A stretch of 64,000 nucleotides of DNA from a virus. Location: IMG/VR virus record IMGVR_UViG_3300022562_000333, positions 1 through 64,000 of that record; one strand, 5' to 3'. Shown one piece after another: positions 47,997 to 57,311 of the stretch. Both the position numbers and the translations under genes were made by a program. Positions within the stretch are counted from its first letter, which is position 1, and each line of letters opens with the position of its first letter. The notes under the pieces are model-generated. The model saw only the letters and a list, made by a program, of their open reading frames with translations. It was not told the origin of the DNA and made no database searches.

Positions 47997-50222
47997 CTAC
48001 GGAGAGGCAGATTCTTGCATGGGGTTTGATTCTACGGGCGTTCGGAGAGCCTGTACGGCTGAGGTGATGGCTCGCTCAAACCCGGTGTTCCGCTGCAAGA
48101 CCTTGTCGTTAGCGATGGCTTTCGACACGGCCAAGTTGTCCCCAAGCAACCAGACCCGCTTCTTGGCCCGCGTCACGGCTGTATAGAACAGGTTTCTCTG
48201 GAGCATCCGCCCTTGCGTACGAACGATGGGGAGGATCACCGTGTCAAACTCCGAGCCTTGGCACTTGTGGACCGTGATGGCGTACGCGAGCCGGAGCTTC
48301 TGACCAACCTCACGCCGAGGGATTTCCACGAGCATGTCCAGCCCGTCTTCCCCAGCCCCGTGGACCCTAACAGTGAGGTGGTCCGTGTGGATTGACATGA
48401 GCTTCCCCATGTCCCCGTTGTAGACCCCTAGCTCGTAGTCGTTTCGGATGACCATGACGCGGTCACCCTCGCGGAAACGGAGAGTGCCGATCGTTAGCTC
48501 CCTCTTCCCATCCCCTCCTGGGTTGAGGACTTCCCGGAGCTTGTCGTTCAAGTTGTTGACTCCGACGACACCATCGTACTTCGGGGAGAGCACTTGGAAG
48601 TTGGCGTCCCGCCCCTTCAGTTTGACCGCCATCTTGACAGCCAGGTCCACGAGCTTCTCCTCATCCGAGATCGCCACGAAGCGGAAGTCAGATTCGGTCC
48701 CGCCAGGAACGATGGCATCACCCCTATTGATCCGATGGGAGTTGAGGATGATGTCGCTGGCCTCAGCCTGACGGAAGATTTGAGTAAGCCTGACGGTCGG
48801 GATCTCAGGGCATCGAATCAACTCACGGAGAACGTTGCCGGGACCTACAGACGGTAGCTGTGCGTCGTCCCCGACGAACACCAAGATGGTACCCTCTTCC
48901 AAAGCATCGAGGATCCGGAAGAACAGCTCTTGGTCGACCATCGACATCTCATCGACGATGACCGCTCCGATGGGGAACTTGTTGGTGATGCCGTAGCCCC
49001 AATGGTCTCCGTCATACCGAAAGGTCCGGTGGATGGTGGCCGCTGCATGCCCTGTCACCTCGGACAACCGCTTGGAGGCGATGCCGGTAGGAGCCATAAG
49101 CCGGAACGAGATACCCGCCTGCTCGAATAGGTTCACGAAGGTCTTTACAACGGTCGTCTTGCCAGTCCCCGGCAATCCGGTAAGGACCAGCACCCGACTG
49201 CTGAGGAGCTTCTGAACAGCGTCTCGCTGTGCCTCCGAGAGCGAGATTTGGTAGATGGTCTCGTACGTCTTGAGGAACTCGGTAGGCTCCACGTCGAGCT
49301 GCAAGGGCGTCAAGAACCGAGCTAGGTTCTCGGCTGATTGTCTTTCATGCCTGAAGTGGTTGGGTAGATAGACCCCGACGCTTGGATCGACCTTCACTCC
49401 GTCGCGGTCAACCAACCGGGCAACCGCCTTGTTCAACTCCCCTGTGAGGTCGACATCCCCAAAGGGATCGATCTCTGACCCTCGTAGCAGCTCTCTGAGC
49501 TGCGTGGCGATATCCCCTCGTCGAACGCAAAGGTGCCCCGAGCGAGCGGCCTCCCGGAGCACCCAAAGAGCAGCACCCTCGAAACGTCTAGGGTCCTCTC
49601 GGTCCAAACCCATCTTTTCGGCAACTTCATCAACCTCGCCGAAAGAGAAGCCCTCAACTTCCAAGAGGCGGTAAGGGTTTTCCTGAAGGATCTTCTTGGC
49701 TTCGGCACCAAAGGTGTCGAAGAGGGCCTTCATTTGGTTCGAGTTGACCGTGTGGTCCGAGAAGAAGGCGGATAGCTCGGCACTCGTGCGGGCGTATGCC
49801 CAAGTCTCCAAGAGCTGGTCGATGGATTCATCCGTGAAGCCGGACAAGCCTCGGAGCTTCTCAGGCTCTTCCGAGAGGACCCGGAAGAGGTCCACCCCGA
49901 AGGTGTCCACGAGGATAGCGATGGGGGCTTCCTCCAACCCCAGGCAAACCCGGAGGAAGGCTTCGACACCCATCTCCGTGTCCGCCCATGGCCCCCACCC
50001 GTGGAGGTCGAACTGTTGCCCGAATCTTGGGTGGTTCGTCCAGTTGCCAAAGACCTCAAGAGAGACGCCGGGAGTGATCTGCTCTATGCCGAAGATGCGG
50101 CCCTTGCAGACGACTTTGCGACCATACTCGTACCCGTCTCGACCCGCAGGCTCGATGGAGAAGATGTAGAAGTCATCGCTCTTGTGGATGACGTTCCACA
50201 CGCGACCACGGATCGACCGCAT
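47997..50222 (-). CDS. RecD2-like superfamily 1B DNA helicase, 741 aa
   Basis: Walker A is LTGLPGTGKTTV (residues 348-359). Further motifs in order are LMAPTGIASKRL (Ia), AVIVDEMSMVD (II), GDDAQLPSVGPG (III), RLTQIFRQA (IV), TVHKCQGSEFD (V) and YTAVTRAKKR (VI). The N-terminal 300 residues match RecD2, with helix-hairpin-helix-type repeats (LRGLSGFTDESID). It unwinds DNA 5'-3'. It is followed two bases upstream by the ligase, so the two are co-transcribed. Confidence 0.9.
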   Translation of the reverse strand: MRSIRGRVWNVIHKSDDFYIFSIEPAGRDGYEYGRKVVCKGRIFGIEQITPGVSLEVFGNWTNHPRFGQQFDLHGWGPWADTEMGVEAFLRVCLGLEEAPIAILVDTFGVDLFRVLSEEPEKLRGLSGFTDESIDQLLETWAYARTSAELSAFFSDHTVNSNQMKALFDTFGAEAKKILQENPYRLLEVEGFSFGEVDEVAEKMGLDREDPRRFEGAALWVLREAARSGHLCVRRGDIATQLRELLRGSEIDPFGDVDLTGELNKAVARLVDRDGVKVDPSVGVYLPNHFRHERQSAENLARFLTPLQLDVEPTEFLKTYETIYQISLSEAQRDAVQKLLSSRVLVLTGLPGTGKTTVVKTFVNLFEQAGISFRLMAPTGIASKRLSEVTGHAAATIHRTFRYDGDHWGYGITNKFPIGAVIVDEMSMVDQELFFRILDALEEGTILVFVGDDAQLPSVGPGNVLRELIRCPEIPTVRLTQIFRQAEASDIILNSHRINRGDAIVPGGTESDFRFVAISDEEKLVDLAVKMAVKLKGRDANFQVLSPKYDGVVGVNNLNDKLREVLNPGGDGKRELTIGTLRFREGDRVMVIRNDYELGVYNGDMGKLMSIHTDHLTVRVHGAGEDGLDMLVEIPRREVGQKLRLAYAITVHKCQGSEFDTVILPIVRTQGRMLQRNLFYTAVTRAKKRVWLLGDNLAVSKAIANDKVLQRNTGFERAITSAVQALRTPVESNPMQESASP

Positions 50223-50223
50223 A

Positions 50224-52113
50224 CTACCCGACCAGTTGGAGGAACTCGTCCTCTGTGATGACCTTGGTGCCGTACTTCCGGGCGGTAGCCGCCTTCGTCG
50301 TAGAGCTGTCGGCGGCCACGAGGTAGCTGAGCTTCTTGGTCACGGAGGACTTCACCACACCTCCGTTGGAGGTGACCAAGGATTCTAGCTCGGGGCGCTT
50401 GCGAGCCATTGTGCCCGTGAAACAGAACGTCATGCCGGTGAGTCTGCCCTTCACTCGGTCAATGATCGATACGCCAGCAAGCTGTAGTTCGTCCACCACG
50501 TGCCCGTGGTTCTTGAGCCAAGTGAAGAGGGACTCCGCCTTGACTGGGCCGAGCCCGGTCACCTTCATGAGCTGTTCGAGAGATGCGTCACGGATGGCGT
50601 CGAGGGTATCGATCCCAGCCTCCATCACCATCTTGATCGTGCTCACCGCAACACCTGGGATCGAAAGAGCCCCGAGAACGGTCTCCAAGGGGAGGTCTTT
50701 CTTCTCGTTGAGGTTCGCCAGTACCTTTGCCGCGACCTTCGGTCCCATGCGGTCAAGTCCAGCCACCTGTTCTTCCGTCAGAAGGTAAAGGTCCGGAACA
50801 GATTTTACGAGCCCTGTAGAGACGAGCTTCTCCAAGAGGGTGTCACCCCACTCCAGAACGTTGAGGGTGGCGATCCACTGAGAAAGGCGGCCGGTAACCT
50901 GCGCTGGGCACCCCGTCCAGTTGGGGCACACATGGTACTCCCCGTCTTGGACAACGTTTGCACCACAAACGTCGCAGGTGGCGGGGGGTTGGTTGACCGA
51001 CCCCGAACCTCGGACAAGGGACACTACACGCGGGATAACGTCGTTCGCTCGGGCCACGAGAACGCGGGAACCTACATCGAGGCCGAGGTCTTTGATGTAC
51101 TTCCAGTTGTAGAGGCTGGCGTTCGTTACCTGAGCCCCCATCAAATTCACGGAGTCGAAGACGGCGACGGGGGTGATTCGGCCGGTACCTCCCGTCTGGC
51201 GGAGAATCTGGCGGACGATGGTTTCCCGCGTGACAGGGGCAAACTTGAACGCCACGGCCCCCTTGGGTCGCAAGTCCTTCTCACCTAGCGCGAGCTGTTT
51301 GGCGAGGTTGTTGACCCGGACGACCAACCCGTCGATGTCGTAATCCAGCCGGTCCCGCTTACCTTGCTGGTAGTCCACCCAGATGTCGTGAGGGGTCTTG
51401 ATCCCCATCCACATGCCGGATAGCGACCACCAGGGGGTCACGAAACCAAGCTCTTGAAGGTACCTGAACTGGTCCTCCTCCGTGGTGAAGTTGGCACCCT
51501 CAGCCACGTGGTAGAACATGACCGTGAGGTGGTCACACCCACGCCCATCATACCTCTTGGAAATGCCGCTGGCTGCGTTACGGGTGTTGGCGTAGTCGTC
51601 CTTGAACCACGCCTCGTGGTCGCTCTTGAGCAGTACGATTTCACCGCGAAGTACGAGGTTGAGCTTCTTGGGGAGGCGAGGGAAAATACCCTTCATTTTG
51701 AGAACGTTGGCCGTGATTTCCTCGCCTGTATGCCCATCCCCTCGTGTTGCAGCCTGAACGAGCTTGCCGTTGAAGTATCGGACTTGAACGCTGATCCCGT
51801 CGAGCTTCTCCGTAACGAGCAGAGCCTCTCCGGGAGCGTAGGAATTGACCCAGTCCGTCATCTCCTCCAAGGCGTTGACCTTGTTGAGCGATCCCATCGG
51901 GTGGTCGTGTTTGACCTTCTTCCATTCAGAAACGGGAGCGGCGCCGACTTGAACGACAACGCGGTTGACCGCGTCGAGCATGGACAACTCGTCAACCCAA
52001 GCGTCGTAAACCTCATCGGTGACGTTGGGTTGCTTGTTGTAGTAGTCGTTTCGAGCCTTACCGATGAGCCCTTCAAGCTCGGCGATTCGGGCTCTGCGCT
52101 CCTCGTCGGTCAT
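50224..52113 (-). CDS. ligA: NAD-dependent DNA ligase, 629 aa
   Basis: The N-terminal Ia region is MTDEERRARIAELEGLIGKA. Adenylation Lys103 lies in TEKLDGIS. A zinc finger with CDVCG and CPNWTGCPAQ follows near 390-415, then helix-hairpin-helix repeats (near 440-530), and the last 80 residues are a BRCT domain (LTGMTFCFTGTMARKRPELE). All of LigA's usual domains are present, slightly shorter than the bacterial 670. It seals nicks during replication and repair, using NAD. The stop is one base before the helicase start region. Confidence 0.93.
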   Translation of the reverse strand: MTDEERRARIAELEGLIGKARNDYYNKQPNVTDEVYDAWVDELSMLDAVNRVVVQVGAAPVSEWKKVKHDHPMGSLNKVNALEEMTDWVNSYAPGEALLVTEKLDGISVQVRYFNGKLVQAATRGDGHTGEEITANVLKMKGIFPRLPKKLNLVLRGEIVLLKSDHEAWFKDDYANTRNAASGISKRYDGRGCDHLTVMFYHVAEGANFTTEEDQFRYLQELGFVTPWWSLSGMWMGIKTPHDIWVDYQQGKRDRLDYDIDGLVVRVNNLAKQLALGEKDLRPKGAVAFKFAPVTRETIVRQILRQTGGTGRITPVAVFDSVNLMGAQVTNASLYNWKYIKDLGLDVGSRVLVARANDVIPRVVSLVRGSGSVNQPPATCDVCGANVVQDGEYHVCPNWTGCPAQVTGRLSQWIATLNVLEWGDTLLEKLVSTGLVKSVPDLYLLTEEQVAGLDRMGPKVAAKVLANLNEKKDLPLETVLGALSIPGVAVSTIKMVMEAGIDTLDAIRDASLEQLMKVTGLGPVKAESLFTWLKNHGHVVDELQLAGVSIIDRVKGRLTGMTFCFTGTMARKRPELESLVTSNGGVVKSSVTKKLSYLVAADSSTTKAATARKYGTKVITEDEFLQLVG

Positions 52114-52433
52114 CCCAATTTCCCTTTGGTCCCGCCCTGCATCGCAGATGTGATCTCGATCTTCTGACCTTGCGACGGCTCCCCGACCTCGACCTTCTCA
52201 CCCGCCTCTTGCTGGGCCTTCACCATCGCTTCCAACTCTTCGATGGTGGCAAGGGGGGCGAGAACGACCCTGATCTCACGGCCTTTGAAGGTCTCCAGGG
52301 CGGATTGCACGTCGAACGAGAAGGGGCGCCCGGACTGATCTTCGGTACGGACCACGAAGCGATCCGTCATGGGGTCCTGCTCTACGACGCCTTCCACGAG
52401 GTAGACGCCCATCTTGTCCTTACCCTGAGTCAT
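52110..52433 (-). CDS. Small beta-rich hypothetical protein, 107 aa
   Basis: Start chosen at ATG 52433, with TTGGAGGCTGGAC ahead; a longer frame would begin within the hairpin region. The sequence is strand-rich (GVYLVEGVVEQDPMTDRFVV) with a short charged tail. It overlaps the ligase start as ATGA, so it is coupled. No family recognised. Confidence 0.6.
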   Translation of the reverse strand: MTQGKDKMGVYLVEGVVEQDPMTDRFVVRTEDQSGRPFSFDVQSALETFKGREIRVVLAPLATIEELEAMVKAQQEAGEKVEVGEPSQGQKIEITSAMQGGTKGKLG

Positions 52434-52453
52434 GTCCAGCCTCCAAATGAGTC

Positions 52454-52484
52454 GAGCCCCCTCTAGTAACACCGGAGGGGGCTC
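52454..52484 (-). other. Strong hairpin between ribonucleotide reductase and the 107-residue gene
   Basis: GAGCCCCCTC and GAGGGGGCTC give a perfect 10-bp stem around an 11-base loop. No T-run follows on either strand. It may be a processing, stability or attenuation element, as the gene pair continues downstream. Confidence 0.55.
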
Positions 52485-52509
52485 AAACTGGACGATTTTC
52501 GGTAGGTCT

Positions 52510-54450
52510 CTACCGAATCGGGCAAACGCCTCCTTGGCACTCCTCGGCTTCCATGTCCCCGCCCCGAACGAGCGGGTGGGCGTGGTTGATCTTGCCGTAC
52601 ATGTTTTCGTACACTTCCTGCGAGATTTGCTCGTACGGCGCCTGCTGGTACCCGTGCTTCTTGGGGAGGCAGGACGTGGACTTGAGGAAAGGGACGTACT
52701 CCTTCAGGCACGAGGCCAGCTCGCCCTTTTCTTCTTCGGTGAAGGAAAGGGTCGCACTGACAGCGTTGTCCGCCCACGCATCCTGAACACCCTTCTGGCG
52801 CTCGAATTGCTGGCGGATCGTCTCGTTTTGGACCGTGATCCCCGTGTTGGAGGACTTCGTTGGGAACGCGAAGACCAACGTGTGCCCCGTCTTGTCGTAG
52901 ATGTCCTCCTCGTAGGGGACACCTGCCTCGATCATGGCTCCAGCCATGGGGTCGTTCTTGGCGATCCTCGTACGACGAATGTAGTAGTCGGCGTACGGGG
53001 CGTGGATGCCGGGGCTTGAGCCGTTGAGGAGCGAGATGGTCCCCGAGGGCTTGACGGTGGTGACCGTGATGGGGGCATTGACGCCAAGTTCCGAGGCGTA
53101 CTTCGTGGCCTCTTCACGACATGAGCCGTACCAGTGTCGAAGCTGGGCTCCGTCCCATTTGAAGTCGCAGAGACCCCCCAAGCCGACGCCAACACGCATG
53201 TTGTTGAAGCCCACCTCGCGGCTTCTGTCATCCGTGAGCGGAGAAAGCCGCTGGCGAAGGCAGTAGCGGGTGATGAGCCGGAACACGGTGTCCGGATCAG
53301 TCGAATCCTCGAACTTGGCCGGGAAGACTTCGGCGAGGTTGCACGCCTCCCGATCGTGGAGGAGTTGCTCCCCGCACGGGTTGACCCCCCTGGCGCCAGG
53401 ATCCGTCTTCCACCCGAGAGGTAGATTCAGGATGCCAGGCTCTCCGAATTCGGAGTTGTCCTCGACGAGAGACCGCCAATCGAACCGCTCGATCTGCTCC
53501 CAAGACCGGAAGGTGATCGAGTTGTTGGACGTGTGCCGGTGGCTCGTGACCTTGTCCCAGTCCTTCTTGGCATCGCGGAACGGCTGGTCGTCGGCATCCC
53601 CGAGCACGATGAGGGCGGAGCGGCGGACGTTGCCGGCCTTGATACAGAGGCCGATGAAGTTGGTGATGTCGAGAGCTTCGACAGAGTTGAGGCGGCGTCC
53701 CGCTGCACCCCGAACGATGTCCCAAGCCGAACGAAGAAGGTTCGTGAGCGGGCCGGGGCCACAAGCAATCCCACCGAAGGTGCGGATCGGAAGCCCACGC
53801 GCCCGGACCTGAGAGACATCGACGATGAGGTCCCGAGCCGTGAAAGCAGCGGTGAGGACCCTACGAAGCGCCTCTACCCAGCCTTCACGGGAGTCGGGGA
53901 CCGTGTAGATGGGAGTCTGCCCGTTGAGGAAGTCCTTTCCGTTGGGGTTGACCTCGGTGATGTCCGGGTGGTTCTCGAAGCACCGAACCGAGAACCTAGC
54001 TCCGGGTTCACGTTGAACGACTGGGAGTGACCCGATGTCGTTGAGCCCGACCCCGACCCCACCTCCGAGCATGAGGCAGTTGGCCGTCCAGCACCAATCG
54101 TCGATGCCGTAGAGGGTCGTATACCAACAGTTGAATCGAGCGTCGGCAGGGATACCCTCGATGCCGCCAGTCCAAAGACCTCGACCTGGAGGGAGCGCCT
54201 GACCCGTCCAGAAAAGATGGAAGAGGAGTTGGGCTTCCTTCTCATCTCGATTGAGCGCGTAGGAGATGTTCGACTCGACGACTCGGCGAACCGTGTCCGT
54301 CCACGTCTCCCGGTCTCGACAATACTTGGTCAAGTATGTCGACCGCGCCAGTAGAGACTGGAACGGATCCCCAGCACGATAGTAGGGGCTGAGGAAGTCC
54401 TTGGTAAACCGAAACGGATTCGGTTGCTGCGTCTTTGAGACGATCATCAT
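52510..54450 (-). CDS. nrdJ: Class II (adenosylcobalamin-dependent) ribonucleotide reductase, 646 aa
   Basis: The monomeric class II layout is visible: PGRGLWTGG near residue 88-96, the active-site loop NPCGEQ near 380, VKPSGTISLLNGSSPGIHA near 483-500 and a C-terminal Cys pair in CQGGVCPIR. The lack of a NrdB partner or NrdG activase nearby also fits class II. It converts ribonucleoside triphosphates to deoxy forms using vitamin B12. Start at ATG 54450, with an equivalent second Met next to it; AAGGAG lies a little far upstream. The small gene at 52110-52433 lies downstream past a hairpin. Confidence 0.88.
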   Translation of the reverse strand: MMIVSKTQQPNPFRFTKDFLSPYYRAGDPFQSLLARSTYLTKYCRDRETWTDTVRRVVESNISYALNRDEKEAQLLFHLFWTGQALPPGRGLWTGGIEGIPADARFNCWYTTLYGIDDWCWTANCLMLGGGVGVGLNDIGSLPVVQREPGARFSVRCFENHPDITEVNPNGKDFLNGQTPIYTVPDSREGWVEALRRVLTAAFTARDLIVDVSQVRARGLPIRTFGGIACGPGPLTNLLRSAWDIVRGAAGRRLNSVEALDITNFIGLCIKAGNVRRSALIVLGDADDQPFRDAKKDWDKVTSHRHTSNNSITFRSWEQIERFDWRSLVEDNSEFGEPGILNLPLGWKTDPGARGVNPCGEQLLHDREACNLAEVFPAKFEDSTDPDTVFRLITRYCLRQRLSPLTDDRSREVGFNNMRVGVGLGGLCDFKWDGAQLRHWYGSCREEATKYASELGVNAPITVTTVKPSGTISLLNGSSPGIHAPYADYYIRRTRIAKNDPMAGAMIEAGVPYEEDIYDKTGHTLVFAFPTKSSNTGITVQNETIRQQFERQKGVQDAWADNAVSATLSFTEEEKGELASCLKEYVPFLKSTSCLPKKHGYQQAPYEQISQEVYENMYGKINHAHPLVRGGDMEAEECQGGVCPIR

Positions 54451-54465
54451 GAGTGCCCAACTCCT

Positions 54466-55449
54466 TCAGCTAGCAAGATCGAGAATCGCCATCTCAACGA
54501 GCGTCCTCTTTGAGCGGCTGGTGCTTTTCAGGTCTACATCTAATTTGCATAGGTTCTGCATCACAGAGGCGAGCTTCCGCTTGCTGTGCTTCCCCGCTTG
54601 CTGGAGAAGGGTCTGTTTGAAACGGTACGGGTGGAACCCAATACGAGAGGCGATCTCGTCATGAGCTACACCTGAGTCGAGTAGGGACCGGGTGACGAAC
54701 AGACGCTCCGCCTGCTTCATCATCGCGTACAAGACGGAGATGGCCGGGTCCTCGGCCACGAACTTGTAGAGCGAGGAGAGGGCGTTCAGAGCCTTCTTGG
54801 TGTTCTTGTCGAAGGCTGCGTCGGCGACGGTCCACTGGTCCACGTTGGAACCGGGGGTCATCACTAGCTTGAGGTGGTCGAGCGTGATCGCGGTACCCGC
54901 AGGTACAATGAGCCGGAGCTTTTGGATCTCACTGGCGAGGCGGTAGAGGTCTCCTCCTCCCGCATGAAACATGATGTTCGCCGTGCGGTAGTCGATCGTG
55001 AGCTTGGCGAGCTTCACCTCTTGCTCGATCCACTTCACGACCTCGTTGTTGGAGTCGAAGGTCTTGAGCTTCTTGCGCTCCAACAAGGTGACCTTGTCCC
55101 CGAGCTTCGACCAGAAGACGAGGGGCTTATCCCCTCGGACCACAAGGGCCAAAACGCACCCGAGATCCTTGGGGCCTTTGCCTTCCAAGTACGCCTTCAT
55201 GGCCTTCTCAGGCTTGAACTTGTGAGCGTTGTCTACGACGACCGCTCTAGGCTTCGTACTGGCGGGATCGTCCAGGTCGACGATCAACGTTGCGCACGTG
55301 GATGCCAGCTCGGCGTCATTGGTGTTCGCTCCATCAAGAACGACCACCGAACGGTTGGGCTGGTCACGGAACGAGTTGAGGTCTCGGTCTAGGAAAAAGC
55401 TCTCTTCCCCATAAGACACAGTGACGGGCGTGGTGAAGCGGTACCCCAT
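54466..55449 (-). CDS. holA: DNA polymerase III delta-like subunit, 327 aa
   Basis: Start ATG 55449, where the protein begins MGYRFTTPVTVSYGEESFFL; a longer frame overlaps the delta' gene. The SYGEESFFLDRDLNSF opening is characteristic of HolA, and the central LYRLASEIQKLRLI with DLKSTSRSKRTLVEM at the end fits its AAA+ and collar regions. It opens the clamp. It directly overlaps the delta' gene (stop 55454, start 55449). Confidence 0.8.
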   Translation of the reverse strand: MGYRFTTPVTVSYGEESFFLDRDLNSFRDQPNRSVVVLDGANTNDAELASTCATLIVDLDDPASTKPRAVVVDNAHKFKPEKAMKAYLEGKGPKDLGCVLALVVRGDKPLVFWSKLGDKVTLLERKKLKTFDSNNEVVKWIEQEVKLAKLTIDYRTANIMFHAGGGDLYRLASEIQKLRLIVPAGTAITLDHLKLVMTPGSNVDQWTVADAAFDKNTKKALNALSSLYKFVAEDPAISVLYAMMKQAERLFVTRSLLDSGVAHDEIASRIGFHPYRFKQTLLQQAGKHSKRKLASVMQNLCKLDVDLKSTSRSKRTLVEMAILDLAS

Positions 55450-55453
55450 GACC

Positions 55454-56404
55454 TCACCCGCCGCAGAACGCGTCTGCCAACGCCGACTTGATTTGAAAGC
55501 CAAGGTTAACGTACGAGGATTCGTTCCGAGACCATACGGTTCTCAGGTTGGACCAAAGACGCTGCCACGTATCATCCTTCACTCGATTTCGCATGGCAGC
55601 TACGTCCTCAAGTACATCCTGGTTGATGGCCCGGTTCGGATCGACGCGCACCACCAGCACGTCATGAACTACGAAACAAAGGAATTTCAGGACGAGATTA
55701 AGCTCTTTCGTCAGCTCATCCAAAGAGGCGAAGGCCGACGATAAGTCCCCGGTTGTGCTGGAATGCAGCAATCCAAGGACCCGATCGCGAAAGAGGATTC
55801 GGTTGGCTCCCCAGTAGCGAGCGGCTCTACCTACCGAACCTTCACCCATACGAGCGTAGACAAGTGCTTTATCGGGGTTCGATTCGTACTTGGAGAGCTG
55901 CTCAAACACGAACGATTCGCTGAGTTTTTGACAACCGACCCGCCCACAGCGCGAGCGAATCGTGGGTAGTACGCGGTCGTAAGACTCGGCGAGCATAAAG
56001 AAGCGAGAGAGGGCGGGGGGCTCCTCAAGCGTCTTGAGGATCGCGTTCGAGGCCGGGGCCGTCATGCGGTCGGCTCCGTCGATGATGAAGAACCGATTTG
56101 GGGCGGACGTGGGGTACGATTGCGACTGCGAGACAACATCCCGAATCGCATCAACACCGATCTCCTTGTCGGCCGGAGCCGTCACCAAGGCCACGTCAGG
56201 GTGAGCTGACTGCTCAACCTGTAGGTACTCCGGGCTATCCTTGCCTCGTTGCCTGGCGACGATCTCTTTGATCGCTGCCATGACGGAGAACTTCCTCCCT
56301 GTACCCTCTTCCCCAACGAAGAGCAGGGGCGAAGTAAGGTGGCCTTCGACCACCCGCCGTAGGTAAGCTACGGCCTGTGTTTGACCTTGAACATCACTCA
56401 GCAC
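55454..56404 (-). CDS. holB: DNA polymerase III delta'-like subunit, 316 aa
   Basis: The first 180 residues form an AAA+ module with a degenerate P-loop (GEEGTGRK instead of GxxGxGKT), normal for delta', a RFFIIDGADRM Walker-B-like strand and the SRC motif in TIRSRCGRV. A C-terminal helical collar follows. This is the non-ATPase arm of the clamp loader. GTG start at 56404 lies inside the end of the small zinc-ribbon gene. Confidence 0.82.
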   Translation of the reverse strand: MLSDVQGQTQAVAYLRRVVEGHLTSPLLFVGEEGTGRKFSVMAAIKEIVARQRGKDSPEYLQVEQSAHPDVALVTAPADKEIGVDAIRDVVSQSQSYPTSAPNRFFIIDGADRMTAPASNAILKTLEEPPALSRFFMLAESYDRVLPTIRSRCGRVGCQKLSESFVFEQLSKYESNPDKALVYARMGEGSVGRAARYWGANRILFRDRVLGLLHSSTTGDLSSAFASLDELTKELNLVLKFLCFVVHDVLVVRVDPNRAINQDVLEDVAAMRNRVKDDTWQRLWSNLRTVWSRNESSYVNLGFQIKSALADAFCGG

Positions 56405-56597
56405 GACCCACCGGGGGGAGGAGGTTCGATGCTGGCTTCGGGTCCACGGGCTCCAACACGAGCCGAACGAAGTAGTTCTGCCCGCAGAAGCCGCAGACCA
56501 TGCGGAACACTTCCTGTCCGCTCTGACCTAGAACCCCACCGCACCCCGTTTGGGTACACCGCATCAAACCAGTACGGGGCTCGGGAACGTCGCTCAT
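56394..56597 (-). CDS. Small zinc-ribbon protein, 67 aa
   Basis: The pattern CTQTGCGG, then CGFCGQNYF supplies two Cys pairs (residues 14-38) for a zinc ribbon. A Pro-rich tail follows. ATG overlaps the TGA of the metallopeptidase gene and the stop overlaps the delta' start, so three genes are coupled. Function unknown. Confidence 0.6.
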   Translation of the reverse strand: MSDVPEPRTGLMRCTQTGCGGVLGQSGQEVFRMVCGFCGQNYFVRLVLEPVDPKPASNLLPPVGRAE

Positions 56598-57280
56598 GCG
56601 CGTGCTTTACCCCGAGACTGTAGAAACTTGAGAACGTCCCCGTAGACCGGATCGTTGGCCGCTAGGGTACCGTTGCGGATCGCAACCTCCGTATCCGTCA
56701 GCCACTTGTCGATCGCCTTCGGGCTCCACGACATCTTGAAGTAGGCCATCGTCAAGAACTGCTTGCGGATGGAGTCCTTGCGGGCGAACGAGATGTCCCC
56801 CGTGAGCCAGTAGAGGGTGGCGAGAGACATGGCGTAGCCACGTTGCTCCAACCTCACTCGACCCGGAGACGGCCAAGGGGCAAGGCACAGAAGACCGAGC
56901 CCGAAGGCGATGAGAGACCACCACCCGAAGAAGACAGCGAGCACGACCCCGACGATCACGAACGGTACGAAGAGGACTTGCGGGTAGATGTAGCTGAGCC
57001 TGAAGCCGAGCGGACTAGCCTTCGTGTCCAGCAAGTGGACCCGCTCATGCGCAAGCGTCATAAATGACCGTGTCGGGTCACTCTCGTAACGCTCTTGCGT
57101 GGGAAAGTAGACCTTCGGGTAGAAGGTCGTCGTGTAGGAGGTCATGAAGCCGGGGTTGAACGGCTTCATGATTGCCCCGAGCAGCTTTTGGCTGGACGAC
57201 TTGTCCTTCCACGCGAGCTGGAAGCCCGGAACTATGGCTGCTGTGTCGGCCTCGAAGGCTCTGAGGTCTGTGAGATCCAT
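56594..57280 (-). CDS. Membrane-anchored zincin-type metallopeptidase, 228 aa
   Basis: The zincin motif HERVH (residues 78-82, LAHERVHLLD) is followed by a hydrophobic stretch with two predicted membrane segments (about 98-118 and 119-137) and then RLEQRGYAMS, where Glu145 could be the third zinc ligand. No signal peptide is seen. It would cleave proteins at the inner membrane, but the substrate is unknown. It lies just upstream of the clamp-loader genes and overlaps the small zinc-ribbon gene. Confidence 0.65.
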   Translation of the reverse strand: MDLTDLRAFEADTAAIVPGFQLAWKDKSSSQKLLGAIMKPFNPGFMTSYTTTFYPKVYFPTQERYESDPTRSFMTLAHERVHLLDTKASPLGFRLSYIYPQVLFVPFVIVGVVLAVFFGWWSLIAFGLGLLCLAPWPSPGRVRLEQRGYAMSLATLYWLTGDISFARKDSIRKQFLTMAYFKMSWSPKAIDKWLTDTEVAIRNGTLAANDPVYGDVLKFLQSRGKARA

Positions 57281-57311
57281 CCCGGCAGTAGGGATGGCCC
57301 CGACAAGGAGA

